Origin: Flemingiibacterium sp045636145
GTDB lineage: Bacteria; Bacillota; Clostridia; Oscillospirales; CAG-272
Length of the DNA: 39,337 nucleotides
Direction: 5' to 3'
Assembly (NCBI GenBank): GCA_045636145.1
Contig: JAZTWV010000044.1
Location: 1-39,337, forward strand
Within the stretch, counting starts at the first letter, position 1. Each line of letters begins with the position of its first letter. The notes under the pieces were generated by a model. That model did no database searches, was not told the origin of the DNA, and saw only the letters and a list, made by a program, of their open reading frames with translations. The translations under genes and the position numbers were made by a program. Positions 5,615 through 14,290 of this stretch are shown in pieces.

Positions 5615-7339
5615 ATGGACATACTAAACATCCGCGCACTGCTGCGGACAAAATCAATATACGAAATCCCACTGCGCGTTACCTTCTACGCCCGAGTTTC
5701 ATCGGAAAGCGACGAGCAGTTAAACTCTCTCGACAACCAGATATCATACTACGAAAACTTCATCAAGAACAACGCCAAGTGGACATACATCCCCGGCTAC
5801 ATTGATGAGGGATTGTCGGGTATTTCTACAAAGAAGCGCAAACACTTCAACGAAATGATCGCCGATGCAAAGAACGGTCAGTTTGACCTCATCATCACAA
5901 AAGAAATCTCCCGATTCGCCCGCAACACACTCGACTCCCTGCAATATACACGCGAGCTTCTCGGCTGGGGTGTGGGCGTGTTCTTCCAAAACGATAACAT
6001 CAATACACTCGATGAGGACGCCGAGCTTCGCCTTACGATTATGTCCTCTATCGCCCAGGATGAGCTTCGCAAGCTGTCGTCCCGTGTCAAATTCGGGCAT
6101 CAGCAGGCGATCAAATCAAGCGTCGTCCTCGGAAACAGCCGCATCTTCGGCTACAAAAAGGACGACAAACGCCTCGTCATCGACGAAACCCAAGCTCCGA
6201 TGGTGCGCGATCTGTTCCGCCTGTACGCTACGGGCGAATACAGCATGAAGCAGCTCGAAACTCTGTTCTACGAGCAAGGCTACCGCAACTACAACGGCAA
6301 CAAAATTGCTCACACCACCATGTCAAACATTATATCCAACCCAAAATATAAAGGGTATTACGTTGGCAACAAGGTAAAGATCGTGGATATGTTCACCAAG
6401 AAGCAAAAATTCCTGCCGCCAGAGGAATGGGTGATGTTCAAGGATGAAACGGGCGAGATCGTACCTGCGATCGTAACCGAGGAGCTATGGGACAAGGCAA
6501 ACGAGGTTCTCGCCCGTCGAAGCGAGGACGTGAAGAACCGTCAGGGCATTTGCAACCACGCGAACCTGCTCACGGGTAAGCTCTATTGCACCCATTGCGG
6601 ACAGCCTTACTACCGCCGCGAGTCCAAGGATAAGCACGGCAACGTCAACTCCAAATGGGTATGCTCCGGCAAAATCAACAATGGCGCGGATTCATGCCCG
6701 TCCTTCCCGATCTACGAAGCGGAGATAAAACCGATCCTGTTCGATGTATTCAGCGAAACGAGGGTGGACGTGGAATCGCTGCTTGCGGAGTACACGGAGA
6801 TGTTCAAATCCATGGAAGCCGATGACGAAACCGCAAAGCAGATCGCCGAGCAAAAGCGCATCATCGAGCTTGCCGGGCAAAAGAAAAACAAGCTCCTTGA
6901 GCTTGTCACAATCGGTTCTGTTACGGCGGCGAACTTCAAATCCATGACCGACGCCTGCGACCGCGAAATCGAAGAAGCAGGCGAAGCCATCGCCGAGCTT
7001 GAAAAGCAGATATTCACCAAAGAGGAATACAAGCGACACATCGCTGAGGTGAAAACTCGCCTCGATGCCGCGGTTAAGGACGCATCAACAGGCATCATCT
7101 CCCCCGAATTTGTGGCGCAGTATATCGACAAAATCACGGTCACAATAACTGACGATGATACGGCGAACTTAAATATCAAGATCTTTACGGGCAAAAACAC
7201 AGAAAAGTTCCTGCAAAGACTGAGAGAATTCGCTTCTGCGCGAAGCGCCGATTGCCACCGGCGGCTCGCCGGTCGTACGGGTCACACGATTAAGAAGATG
7301 ATCGAGAAGTACGAGAACGACCTCAAGGCAGGCAAATAA
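5615..7339 (+). CDS. Large serine recombinase (TndX-like)
   Basis: The 574-residue protein has all domains of a large serine integrase: resolvase catalytic domain (about 20-165) with the nucleophile Ser29 in YARVSS and the motif ITKEISRFARNT; recombinase domain (about 175-300) with NPKYKGYYVGNK; zinc ribbon with Cys325, Cys328, Cys350 and Cys361; and a C-terminal coiled coil (about 400-480). It would integrate and excise the element at short att sites, sometimes with a small directionality factor. The start has a good ribosome site (AAAGGATG) at normal spacing. It is the last gene of the element and is closed by a strong hairpin terminator. Confidence 0.95.
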   Translation: MDILNIRALLRTKSIYEIPLRVTFYARVSSESDEQLNSLDNQISYYENFIKNNAKWTYIPGYIDEGLSGISTKKRKHFNEMIADAKNGQFDLIITKEISRFARNTLDSLQYTRELLGWGVGVFFQNDNINTLDEDAELRLTIMSSIAQDELRKLSSRVKFGHQQAIKSSVVLGNSRIFGYKKDDKRLVIDETQAPMVRDLFRLYATGEYSMKQLETLFYEQGYRNYNGNKIAHTTMSNIISNPKYKGYYVGNKVKIVDMFTKKQKFLPPEEWVMFKDETGEIVPAIVTEELWDKANEVLARRSEDVKNRQGICNHANLLTGKLYCTHCGQPYYRRESKDKHGNVNSKWVCSGKINNGADSCPSFPIYEAEIKPILFDVFSETRVDVESLLAEYTEMFKSMEADDETAKQIAEQKRIIELAGQKKNKLLELVTIGSVTAANFKSMTDACDREIEEAGEAIAELEKQIFTKEEYKRHIAEVKTRLDAAVKDASTGIISPEFVAQYIDKITVTITDDDTANLNIKIFTGKNTEKFLQRLREFASARSADCHRRLAGRTGHTIKKMIEKYENDLKAGK

Positions 7340-7358
7340 CGCCTAAGCGCCAAACCGC

Positions 7359-7390
7359 AGGACCTCCTACCTCCCATGGTAGGAGGTCCT
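7359..7390 (+). terminator. Terminator of the serine recombinase gene
   Basis: AGGACCTCCTAC (7359-7370) and GTAGGAGGTCCT (7379-7390) form a perfect 12-base stem with an 8-base loop, followed by TTCATTTAAT. It marks the right edge of the element's coding part. Confidence 0.85.
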
Positions 7391-7441
7391 TTCATTTAAT
7401 ATATATAAATATAAACAATGTGTAAATTCAAAGGAACTCTA

Positions 7442-7470
7442 TTGACAATCACTTGACCGCATGATATAAT
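7442..7470 (+). promoter_or_regulatory. Promoter of the DUF1836 gene
   Basis: TTGACA (7442-7447) and TATAAT (7465-7470) are both perfect consensus with a 17-base spacer, about 50 bases before the gene start. Confidence 0.8.
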
Positions 7471-7520
7471 TTTTATAGACAGGCAGATGTGGAATACGCG
7501 GAAAGGGGGCAAAAAATGTA

Positions 7521-8105
7521 ATGAAGCTTGATATCCAAAGCACACTCATTCCCGGGACTGTAATGGATAAAGCCAAAATGGGCAATGTGACAGGCCTTGA
7601 ATTTCTTAATAAGATCTTCTATATTACCGACGGCATCATGTTATCCCAAATACGTGAAATATGCGGAATCGACGGGACCACTCTCCAAAATTGGACAAAG
7701 CGCGGATGGGTAGCAAATGCAAAAAGCAAGAGATACGATAAAAATCAGCTTGCACGCATACTTATAATAAACATGATGCGCGATTCCATGCAGCTCGACC
7801 GTATTTCAAAGGTCCTGACATATGTAAACGGTCGTACATCTGATGAAAACGATGATATAATTCCCGAATCCGAGCTTTATGATTATCTTTGCCGCATCAT
7901 TGACCGTCTGGTTAAGGAAGATATTCCGCAGGAAGCAGATAATCTGAGTGATTTAATAAAGCGCGTGCTCGTATCCTACGAGGAACGGATGGCAGGAGCC
8001 GCTAAACGTCTCGAAAAAGCCTGCGGTATCATAATAATGACATATTACGCCGCTCTCGTGCATCAGAAGGCAAATAATATGTTTGACGAAGTGTTCTCAC
8101 GGTAA
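7521..8105 (+). CDS. DUF1836 domain protein
   Basis: This 194-residue soluble protein matches the DUF1836 pattern: LNKIFYITDGIMLSQIREICGIDGTTLQNWTKRGWV, then YDKNQLARILIINMMRDSMQLDRISKVLTYVNG. The first part reads like a MerR-type helix-turn-helix (choice of element followed by NWTKRGWV), so a DNA-binding regulatory role is likely, although no member that I know of is characterised. Its own consensus promoter is at 7442-7470. The start region is odd: the better-spaced ATG (7516) is followed at once by TAA, and the true ATG (7521) overlaps that stop as TAATG. Confidence 0.85.
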   Translation: MKLDIQSTLIPGTVMDKAKMGNVTGLEFLNKIFYITDGIMLSQIREICGIDGTTLQNWTKRGWVANAKSKRYDKNQLARILIINMMRDSMQLDRISKVLTYVNGRTSDENDDIIPESELYDYLCRIIDRLVKEDIPQEADNLSDLIKRVLVSYEERMAGAAKRLEKACGIIIMTYYAALVHQKANNMFDEVFSR

Positions 8106-8141
8106 ATTCAATACGATTTTAATAAAAAGGAGTGCTTTTAT

Positions 8142-8738
8142 ATGTTTGCATGGTGGGATTCTCTCACAATTTTGCAGCAGGTGTTCGCCTGCATAGGTAT
8201 CCCTGCAACGCTTATACTGATAGTACAGACTGTACTGCTTCTGTTCGGTATAGGCGACGGCGACGGTGCAGATGCGGATATTGATCCCGACGGATTTGAT
8301 ATAGGAGAGGCTGCCGGCGGCGACGACGGACTCACACTGTTCACGGTGCGCGGAATTGTTGCTATGTTTTGCGTTGGCGGCTGGGCAGGTATAGTATTTG
8401 TTGATCTTGGTATTTCAAACATACTTTCCATACTTCTTTCCGGGGTTTGCGGTATTGCTTCCCTTGTGGGAATCGCTTATCTCATGAAATCGGTAATGAA
8501 GCTCCAATCAAGCGGAAATATAGTACTCGGAAGCGCTCTCGGAAAGGTTGGCGAGGTATATATCCCAATTCCGCCTAACGGAAGCGGCAAGGGCAAGATC
8601 AGCATCACGGTCCAGGACCGTCTTATTGAAGTTGATGCTATCTCATCGAATCCGGAGGGTTTAAAAACCGGAGAGCCAGTGAGAGTGGTGTCCACCGACG
8701 AATCCGGACTCGTTGTTGTAGAAAAGGTTGTAAAATAA
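8142..8738 (+). CDS. NfeD-like membrane protein
   Basis: The 198-residue protein has a hydrophobic segment near the N-terminus (about 8-36), an acidic linker (GDGDGADADIDPDGFD), two more membrane helices (about 68-85 and 88-115) and a soluble C-terminal domain (about 128-198), which looks like the OB-fold of NfeD proteins (LGKVGEVYIPIPPNGSGKG, IEVDAISSN). NfeD-type proteins are usually encoded next to flotillin-like SPFH proteins and act with them at the membrane. That is the case here: the SPFH gene follows after 24 bases with its own ribosome site. The protein has no NfeD protease domain, so it is of the short type. Confidence 0.85.
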   Translation: MFAWWDSLTILQQVFACIGIPATLILIVQTVLLLFGIGDGDGADADIDPDGFDIGEAAGGDDGLTLFTVRGIVAMFCVGGWAGIVFVDLGISNILSILLSGVCGIASLVGIAYLMKSVMKLQSSGNIVLGSALGKVGEVYIPIPPNGSGKGKISITVQDRLIEVDAISSNPEGLKTGEPVRVVSTDESGLVVVEKVVK

Positions 8739-8762
8739 TTATTTTAAAAAGGAGATATTATT

Positions 8763-10181
8763 ATGCCAAATGTTATGCTGTCAAATCCCGGTATGGGTTC
8801 AAGCATCCTGGTGCTTATATGTGTTATAGCACTGCTTGTACTGACTACTCTTGTTGTTATAGCCTCGCGCTACAGAAAATGTCCTTCCGATAAGGTTATG
8901 GTAATCTACGGTAAGGTAGGAAGCAACGCCGACGGCACATCACGTTCCGCAAAATGCATACACGGCGGCGCGGCATTTATCTGGCCCGTTATTCAGGCTG
9001 TGGAGTTTCTTGATCTTACCCCCATGTCAATAAACGTAGATCTCAGAAATGCGCTCTCAAAGCAGAATATCCGCGTTGACGTTCCCTCTCGCTTTACTGT
9101 AGGTATCTCCACCGAGGCAGGCGTTATGCAAAATGCGGCTGAGCGTATGCTGGGCTTGAAGCTGGACGATATCCAAGAGCTTGCAAAGGATATTATCTTC
9201 GGTCAGTTACGTCTCGTTGTTGCTACAATGGAGATTGAGGAAATCAACAACGACCGCGACAAATTCCTTGAAGCGGTATCACGAAATGTTGAAACCGAGC
9301 TTAAAAAGATCGGTCTTAGGCTTATCAACGTAAACGTTACCGACATCACCGACGAGAGCGGCTACATCGTGGCTCTCGGTAAGGAAGCTGCCGCAAAAGC
9401 TATTAACGATGCAAAGATATCCGTGGCACAGGCAGACCGCGAGGGTGCTATCGGTTCAGCTAATGCCGAGCGCGATCAGAGAATCAATGTGTCCATCGCA
9501 AATTCCGAGGCTATCAAGGGCGAAAACGAGGCAAAGGTACAGGTTGCCGAATCCGAGGCAATTCGCCGTGAGCGTGAGGCTGAGGCACTGAAGCGTGCTA
9601 CCGCGGCTGAAAAGATTCAGGCGGCAAAAGCACTTGAAGAAGCATACGCCGCACAGCAGGCAGCCGAGCAGGCTCGTGCCTCCCTTGAGCAGGCAACCCT
9701 TGAAGCAGATATTATCGTTAAGGCTGAAATCGAAAAGAAGCAAATGGAGCTTAAGGCTGAAGCCGAGGCTGAGCAGATCCGCCGCCGCGCCAAGGGTGAA
9801 GCGGATGCTACACTGATGAAGATGCAGGCAGAGGCAGACGGTATGCGCGAAATGCTTATCAAGCAGGCAGAGGGCTTTGCCGAGATCGTCAAGTCTGCCG
9901 GCGGTGAGTCAAATGACGCTATCCGCCTTATGATCGCCGACAAGCTTGAAGAAATCACCAGAATCCAGGTGGATGCTGTTAAGAACCTGAAGATCGACAA
10001 GGTAACTGTTTGGGACGGTGGAAACACAGGCGCAGACGGAAAAACCGCTACCGCTAATTTCCTCTCCGGCATGATGAAATCCATCCCACCCATGAACGAA
10101 ATGTTCGACATGGCAGGCATGAAGCTCCCCGAATATCTGGGAACTGAGAAAACCGCCGAATCCCCTAAAACGGAAGAATAA
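8763..10181 (+). CDS. Flotillin-like SPFH/Band 7 protein (YqiK-type)
   Basis: The 472-residue protein has one N-terminal membrane helix (about 12-35), an SPFH domain (about 40-220, with VDLRNALSKQNIRVDVPSRF and KKIGLRLINVNVTDITDESG) and a long Ala/Glu-rich coiled coil (about 215-380) typical of flotillins. A short C-terminal segment ends in a Pro/Glu-rich tail. Flotillins assemble into membrane microdomain scaffolds and influence fluidity and protein sorting. The preceding NfeD-like gene is the usual partner. It has a good ribosome site (GGAG). Confidence 0.93.
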   Translation: MPNVMLSNPGMGSSILVLICVIALLVLTTLVVIASRYRKCPSDKVMVIYGKVGSNADGTSRSAKCIHGGAAFIWPVIQAVEFLDLTPMSINVDLRNALSKQNIRVDVPSRFTVGISTEAGVMQNAAERMLGLKLDDIQELAKDIIFGQLRLVVATMEIEEINNDRDKFLEAVSRNVETELKKIGLRLINVNVTDITDESGYIVALGKEAAAKAINDAKISVAQADREGAIGSANAERDQRINVSIANSEAIKGENEAKVQVAESEAIRREREAEALKRATAAEKIQAAKALEEAYAAQQAAEQARASLEQATLEADIIVKAEIEKKQMELKAEAEAEQIRRRAKGEADATLMKMQAEADGMREMLIKQAEGFAEIVKSAGGESNDAIRLMIADKLEEITRIQVDAVKNLKIDKVTVWDGGNTGADGKTATANFLSGMMKSIPPMNEMFDMAGMKLPEYLGTEKTAESPKTEE

Positions 10182-10190
10182 GAAACAGCT

Positions 10191-10217
10191 CACCGCAGGT
10201 ATTCTATGCCTGCGGTG
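10191..10217. other. Hairpin between the flotillin and membrane-protein genes
   Basis: CACCGCAGG (10191-10199) and CCTGCGGTG (10209-10217) form a perfect 9-base stem with a 9-base loop. No T-run follows, so it may be an attenuating or processing hairpin rather than a full terminator. It overlaps the first possible start (10206) of the next gene and argues for one of the later ATGs. Confidence 0.5.
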
Positions 10218-11048
10218 ATGATTCATATTACCGACATGAAAACAAATTCTGAAAAGAAACAAACCTTCCGGCGTCGGCTTGAAAATGAATTTCGCCGAAG
10301 CAGGTCAACATTCATCCTGTTCATCATACTTCGCACCATCGTAATACTTATAGGCATCCGCTCGGTATTTATCGCAAACTACGAAAACACCTTCATGTGT
10401 GCGCTCACGCTGGTGCTTTTCATGCTCCCACCGTTTGTATCAAAAACCTTTCAGATAGAGCTTCCCTCTCTGCTTGAAAAAATTGTGCTTATATTTATTT
10501 TCTCCGCTGAAATTCTCGGTGAGATAGGCGACTATTACATAAAATATCCCCTTTGGGACACCATGCTCCACATAACCACCGGTTTTCTTGCCGCCGCTGT
10601 GGGACTTTCGCTAATTGACATTCTTAACCGAAGCGAAAAATTCAAATTTGACCTTTCTCCGCTGTTCGTGGCACTTGTGTCCTTCTGTTTCTCCATGACT
10701 ATCGGCGTAATGTGGGAATTTTTTGAATTCGGCGCGGATATGCTCCTGCAAACCGATATGCAGAAGGATACTGTCATCACCGCCATATCCTCAGTAGCAC
10801 TCAATCCCGACGCCACAAATACCGCTGTTAAAATAAGCGGAATCACAAGCACCGCCGTTAACGGACAGGAGCTTTTGGTCGACGGTTATCTTGATATTGG
10901 ACTGCTTGATACAATGAAAGATATGTTCGTCAATTTTACCGGGGCGGTGGTATTCTCCGTATTCGGATATTTTTACGCAAAATACACAGGAAAAAGCCGC
11001 AGTGCAGGTATTGTAGACGGTCTGCGCATAAGACGACGCTCTTTTTGA
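10206..11048 (+). CDS. Polytopic membrane protein, DUF2238/YjdF-like
   Basis: Up to 280 residues with about six or seven hydrophobic helices. Features: a basic N-terminus (KKQTFRRRLENEFRRSR), membrane helices from about residue 33 onward, the motif DTMLHITTGFLAAAVGLSLIDI and the segment IGVMWEFFEFGADMLLQTDMQKDTV, which recalls the YjdF/DUF2238 family of uncharacterised membrane proteins. The C-terminus is Arg-rich (GLRIRRRSF). The start is uncertain: ATGs at 10206, 10218 and 10236 are in frame, none with a strong ribosome site. It may share the NfeD/flotillin transcript, although a hairpin lies between. Function unknown. Confidence 0.75.
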   Translation: MPAVMIHITDMKTNSEKKQTFRRRLENEFRRSRSTFILFIILRTIVILIGIRSVFIANYENTFMCALTLVLFMLPPFVSKTFQIELPSLLEKIVLIFIFSAEILGEIGDYYIKYPLWDTMLHITTGFLAAAVGLSLIDILNRSEKFKFDLSPLFVALVSFCFSMTIGVMWEFFEFGADMLLQTDMQKDTVITAISSVALNPDATNTAVKISGITSTAVNGQELLVDGYLDIGLLDTMKDMFVNFTGAVVFSVFGYFYAKYTGKSRSAGIVDGLRIRRRSF

Positions 11049-11118
11049 GAGAGTATTGTCGCTCCCCAAAAACATATTCGGACCTATTTTCCAATGTAAA
11101 AATCCATTCGTACACAAA

Positions 11119-11149
11119 ATGGCTGCATACCGAAAATGTATGCAGCCAT
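11119..11149. terminator. Bidirectional terminator between convergent genes
   Basis: ATGGCTGCATAC (11119-11130) and GTATGCAGCCAT (11138-11149) form a perfect 12-base stem with a 7-base loop. AATATTTTTAA follows on the plus strand and TTTTG on the minus strand. It separates the membrane-protein gene from the convergent MBL gene. Confidence 0.8.
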
Positions 11150-11156
11150 AATATTT

Positions 11157-11921
11157 TTAAAGTTCAATCCACTCACAAGGCCTAAGTAACTTCAGCGGCG
11201 CGCCGAATTTTTTAGCGGAAAACTCTATCCATTCATTGGGACAGCCGTTGAAATCGTACAAATCGTGATGACCGGGAATAAACATCCGCGTTCGGGCTGT
11301 GGCGGCAAGCTCTGCCGCCTCGTTTGAATCAAGATTTCCGATAATATTACGTGATGTGCGGAACCAATCGCTTCCGTTGACGGGAAGCAGCATAACATCG
11401 GGGGAAATCTCACATAGAGCTTCAAGAAGTCCCTCGTACATACTCATATCTCCGCCGAAGAACACTTTTTTTCCCTCCGCCTCAATAAGATACGACAGTT
11501 CGATGTAATTTCCCTCCGCATCACGGTGAAGCTCCGTATGCGCACAAGGGATAGCGGTAACGGTCACGCCTGCAAGTCGGAAAGATTCCCCAAGCTTTGC
11601 CGCGTCCGGGGCTGACATGGGAACAGCCTCACCGCCAATTTCGGATATCATATTGGCACAGGGAGCGGGAACAAGTGTAAAGCTTCTGCGGCGAAGACGG
11701 TAAAACGGAGCAAGCGTCTGCGGATCAAGATGATCCATATGCGGATGGGAAATAGCTATAATATCGGGATTAAGCTCCGCAAGAGTTGTGGGCGGCGCGT
11801 ATTTGCGCACAGCACCTCTCTCAGCACTGTCCACCGCATATGAGAGATACGGGTCGGTGACAATGCGCAGACCGTCTGCCTCAATAAGATAGCACATCTG
11901 ATTTATATATGTAATTTTCAT
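11157..11921 (-). CDS. MBL-fold metal-dependent hydrolase
   Basis: The metallo-beta-lactamase-fold protein has 254 residues from the chosen start. The metal-binding signature SHPHMDHLD (HxHxDH) is near residue 60, GGDMSMYEG near 165 and PGHHDLYD near 215. The overall pattern resembles UlaG-like (L-ascorbate-6-phosphate lactonase-type) hydrolases, but the substrate cannot be told from sequence. I prefer ATG 11921, which has a strong GGAGGAG ribosome site and starts the domain directly (MKITYINQMCYLIEADG). The reading frame is open up to 12140, but that extension lacks domain features. Confidence 0.88.
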   Translation of the reverse strand: MKITYINQMCYLIEADGLRIVTDPYLSYAVDSAERGAVRKYAPPTTLAELNPDIIAISHPHMDHLDPQTLAPFYRLRRRSFTLVPAPCANMISEIGGEAVPMSAPDAAKLGESFRLAGVTVTAIPCAHTELHRDAEGNYIELSYLIEAEGKKVFFGGDMSMYEGLLEALCEISPDVMLLPVNGSDWFRTSRNIIGNLDSNEAAELAATARTRMFIPGHHDLYDFNGCPNEWIEFSAKKFGAPLKLLRPCEWIEL

Positions 11922-12273
11922 TGTGTAATTGCTCCTCCATAAAAAATCACAGGCTGTGGCGAAGTTTTGCAGGACAGCCTTATGCTGCTTTTGCGCATCT
12001 TCAAAAATTTTTCGGCAAATTCGTTGTATGTCAACGAGTATTCCCCCGAATCCGTGCTGTGTAAGTATTATTCTAATATAATTCCTTACCAAAGTCAATA
12101 GAATTATGAAAATACCGCGATTGAAGAAACGTTTCACCAAACAGTTTATGTGTGAAAGAACTGATACTTTGATAAAAATTATCTCAAAAGCACTGAGAAC
12201 TTCACTTTATAGCTTTGTAGGCAGTTTTCTTGGCTTCTGCACAAAATTTTTACATATATTTTTGTAAAAGCTC

Positions 12274-12302
12274 TTGATTTGTGAAGATAAAAAGAGTATA
12301 AT
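12274..12302 (+). promoter_or_regulatory. Promoter of the aldolase gene
   Basis: TTGATT (12274-12279) and TATAAT (12297-12302) are separated by 17 bases and lie about 45 bases before the aldolase ATG. The rest of 11922-12273 shows no convincing gene. Confidence 0.75.
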
Positions 12303-12345
12303 AATATAGTTAAATATAAAAATTTCTATAGGAGCGTGTAAAAAC

Positions 12346-13305
12346 ATGGCACTTGTAAACACAAAAGAAATGTTTAAGAAAGCATATGCCGGCGGTTACG
12401 CTATCGGCGCTTTCAACATCAACAACATGGAGATCGTTCAGGCGATCACCGAGGCTGCGGGCGAGCTTCGTTCTCCCGTTATCCTTCAGGTATCCGCAGG
12501 CGCAAGAAAGTATGCAAAGCAGGAATACCTTATGGCTCTTGCAAAGGCTGCTATCGCTGATGCTGATATCGACCTTGCACTTCACCTTGACCACGGTGCA
12601 GATTTCGAGATCTGCAAGGCGTGCATCGACGGCGGCTTCACCTCCGTTATGATTGACGGCTCTCACCATTCCTTCGAGGACAACATCGCTCTCACCAAAA
12701 AGGTAGTTGAGTACGCTCACGAGCGCGGAGTTGTTGTAGAGGGTGAGCTTGGCGTTCTCGCAGGCGTTGAGGATGACGTTGTAGCTGAGCATTCCTCCTA
12801 CACCCGTCCTGAGGAGGTTGAGGAGTTCGTATCCCGCACAGGCGTTGACTCCCTCGCTATCTCCATCGGTACTTCCCACGGCGCATACAAGTTCACTCCC
12901 AAGCAGTGCACAAGAAACGAGAAGGGCATCCTCGTTCCCCCTCCGCTTCGTTTTGATATTCTTGAAGAGATCGCAAAGCGCATTCCCGAATTCCCGATCG
13001 TACTCCACGGCGCATCCTCTGTTCCTCAGGAGTATGTTCAGGAGATCAACTCCATCGGCGGCAAGCTTCCGGACGCTGTAGGTATTCCGGAGGAGCAGCT
13101 CCGCAAGGCAGCTACTCTGGCAGTGTGCAAGATTAACATCGACTCCGATATCCGTCTTGCAATGACCGCAGGCATCAGACGTGTAATGACCGACGATCCT
13201 TCCGTATTCGACCCCAGAACTTACCTCTCCGTTGCTCGTACAGAGGTAAAGAAGATGGTTGCTCACAAGATCAAAAACGTTCTCGGTTCTGCAAACACTC
13301 TTTAA
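12346..13305 (+). CDS. fba: Class II fructose-1,6-bisphosphate aldolase
   Basis: The 319-residue zinc-dependent aldolase interconverts fructose 1,6-bisphosphate with glyceraldehyde 3-phosphate and dihydroxyacetone phosphate in glycolysis and gluconeogenesis. Visible motifs: GAFNINNMEI near the N-terminus, HLDHGADFE (zinc ligand and catalytic Asp region), DGSHHSFEDN, EGELGVLAGVEDD, IGTSHGAYKF, VLHGASSVP and KINIDSDIRLA, all in the expected order. Full length. It is monocistronic, with its own promoter and a strong terminator. Codon use is strongly biased to CTT, GAG and GTT, as in highly expressed genes here. A long antisense reading frame across this gene is a by-product of that bias. Confidence 0.97.
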   Translation: MALVNTKEMFKKAYAGGYAIGAFNINNMEIVQAITEAAGELRSPVILQVSAGARKYAKQEYLMALAKAAIADADIDLALHLDHGADFEICKACIDGGFTSVMIDGSHHSFEDNIALTKKVVEYAHERGVVVEGELGVLAGVEDDVVAEHSSYTRPEEVEEFVSRTGVDSLAISIGTSHGAYKFTPKQCTRNEKGILVPPPLRFDILEEIAKRIPEFPIVLHGASSVPQEYVQEINSIGGKLPDAVGIPEEQLRKAATLAVCKINIDSDIRLAMTAGIRRVMTDDPSVFDPRTYLSVARTEVKKMVAHKIKNVLGSANTL

Positions 13306-13321
13306 TAGAAAAAACAATAGC

Positions 13322-13350
13322 ATCGGTGCCAAGGCTCACTTGGCACCGAT
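13322..13350 (+). terminator. Terminator of the aldolase gene
   Basis: ATCGGTGCCAAG (13322-13333) and CTTGGCACCGAT (13339-13350) form a perfect 12-base stem with a 5-base loop, followed by ATTTTA. Confidence 0.88.
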
Positions 13351-13386
13351 ATTTTAGCCGTATTATCCTTTGAAAGGTCATAAATT

Positions 13387-14103
13387 ATGAAATGGATCGA
13401 AAACTACCGCGTAAATTCCCATGACTGCGATGAAAACGGAAAAGTGCGCCCGTCGCTTATACTTCGGTATATGCAGGAGACCGCCAATCTTCAGCTCCGT
13501 GCCCTTGGGCCCACATCTGAACAGCTTATCTCCGAGGACAGGGCATTTATACTCAGCCGCATCAATATGAGCATATACGGTGAGCTTCATGCTTACGAGA
13601 ACATCAACGTCAGCTCATGGGCGTGCGAAAGCCGCGGCGTAAGCTTCAATCGCTGTTATCAAATCCGCCGCGGTGACGATCTTATAGCCGAAGCCGCATC
13701 GGTATGGGGGCTTATCGGTATAAGTGAACGGAAGATATACCGCGTAGACGATATCACCCTCGGTTTTGACACCGATGAGCCGCTGGAGCTTGATTCTCCG
13801 CGCCGTGTTCATATTCCGCGAGATATGAACCTCTCACTTGTGGGTGAGCGCACCGTAGTATACAGCGATATTGATGCAAACCGCCATATGAATAACACAA
13901 ACTACCCGGATATGCTGTGCGGTTTCATTCCCGATGTGGCAAAAAAGCAGATTCTCTGCATAGGGATAACCTTTGCCGCCGAAGCAAAGCAGGGCGAAAC
14001 GCTGAAGGTATACATGGCGGAAAATGATGGCACTTATTATTTTCGTACTGTGCGCACCGACGGTGCGGTAAACGTGGAATCGATAATTATGACGGATGAG
14101 TGA
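13387..14103 (+). CDS. Acyl-ACP thioesterase
   Basis: The 238-residue double hot-dog-fold thioesterase of the FatA/FatB family releases free fatty acids from acyl carrier protein. The N-terminal hot-dog begins ENYRVNSHDCDENGKVRPS and contains SWGLIGISERK-like strands. The C-terminal hot-dog has DIDANRHMNNTNY with Asn165, His167 and Asn169 at the family's catalytic Asn/His positions. Length is normal for the bacterial type. The ribosome site (GAAAGG) is close upstream. It lies between the aldolase terminator and the tRNA promoter and appears to stand alone. Confidence 0.9.
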   Translation: MKWIENYRVNSHDCDENGKVRPSLILRYMQETANLQLRALGPTSEQLISEDRAFILSRINMSIYGELHAYENINVSSWACESRGVSFNRCYQIRRGDDLIAEAASVWGLIGISERKIYRVDDITLGFDTDEPLELDSPRRVHIPRDMNLSLVGERTVVYSDIDANRHMNNTNYPDMLCGFIPDVAKKQILCIGITFAAEAKQGETLKVYMAENDGTYYFRTVRTDGAVNVESIIMTDE

Positions 14104-14145
14104 TGCTGGTTGTTTGGCAAATGACAAAAATATTTCAAAAACCCC

Positions 14146-14174
14146 TTGACAAACCTCAAACTATATGCTATAAT
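14146..14174 (+). promoter_or_regulatory. Promoter of tRNA-Ser
   Basis: TTGACA (14146-14151) and TATAAT (14169-14174) are both perfect consensus with a 17-base spacer, ending 21 bases before the tRNA. Confidence 0.88.
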
Positions 14175-14195
14175 ACTAGGGTATCAGACAGGTAC

Positions 14196-14286
14196 GGAGA
14201 AGTCGCCTAGTTGGTCGAGGGCGCACGATTGGAAATCGTGTAGGCCTTAACGGGTCTCCAGAGTTCGAATCTCTGCTTCTCCGCCA
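14196..14286 (+). tRNA. tRNA-Ser (anticodon GGA)
   Basis: The acceptor stem GGAGAAG (14196-14202) pairs with CTTCTCC (14276-14282); discriminator G and an encoded CCA (14284-14286) follow. The anticodon stem-loop CACGATT-GGA-AATCGTG gives anticodon GGA, reading UCC and UCU. The long variable arm (TAGGCCTTAACGGGTCTCC region) and the T-loop GTTCGAATC are typical of class II serine tRNAs. It has its own consensus promoter and terminator. Confidence 0.97.
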
Positions 14287-14290
14287 TAGA

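Larger units (their letters stand above)
1274..7390. mobile_element. Integrative mobilizable element (boundaries approximate)
   Basis: The gene order HTH protein, small acidic protein, MobC, relaxase, small conserved protein and large serine recombinase is typical of integrative mobilizable elements in gut Firmicutes. There are no visible type IV secretion genes, so transfer would need a helper element. The right end is probably between the recombinase terminator (7390) and the chromosomal promoter at 7442. The left end is not resolved: the Cys-rich gene shares a divergent promoter dyad with the mobilization genes and is included on that ground. I see no resistance or metabolic cargo, and I could not find matching att sites by eye. 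Confidence 0.65.

Noticed and set aside
1274..7441. Attachment-site direct repeats for the serine recombinase element
   Set aside because: Serine integrase cores can be two or three bases; I found no convincing longer matching repeats by eye, so none is reported.
11922..12140. Upstream extension of the MBL-fold gene
   Set aside because: The domain begins at 11921 with a strong ribosome site; the extension has no domain features and would run back towards the aldolase promoter region.
12310..13332. Long open frame (340 codons) on the minus strand across the aldolase gene
   Set aside because: It is antisense to a clearly real, highly biased gene; it has no domain and no ribosome site. Codon bias in the aldolase removes stops from the opposite frame.
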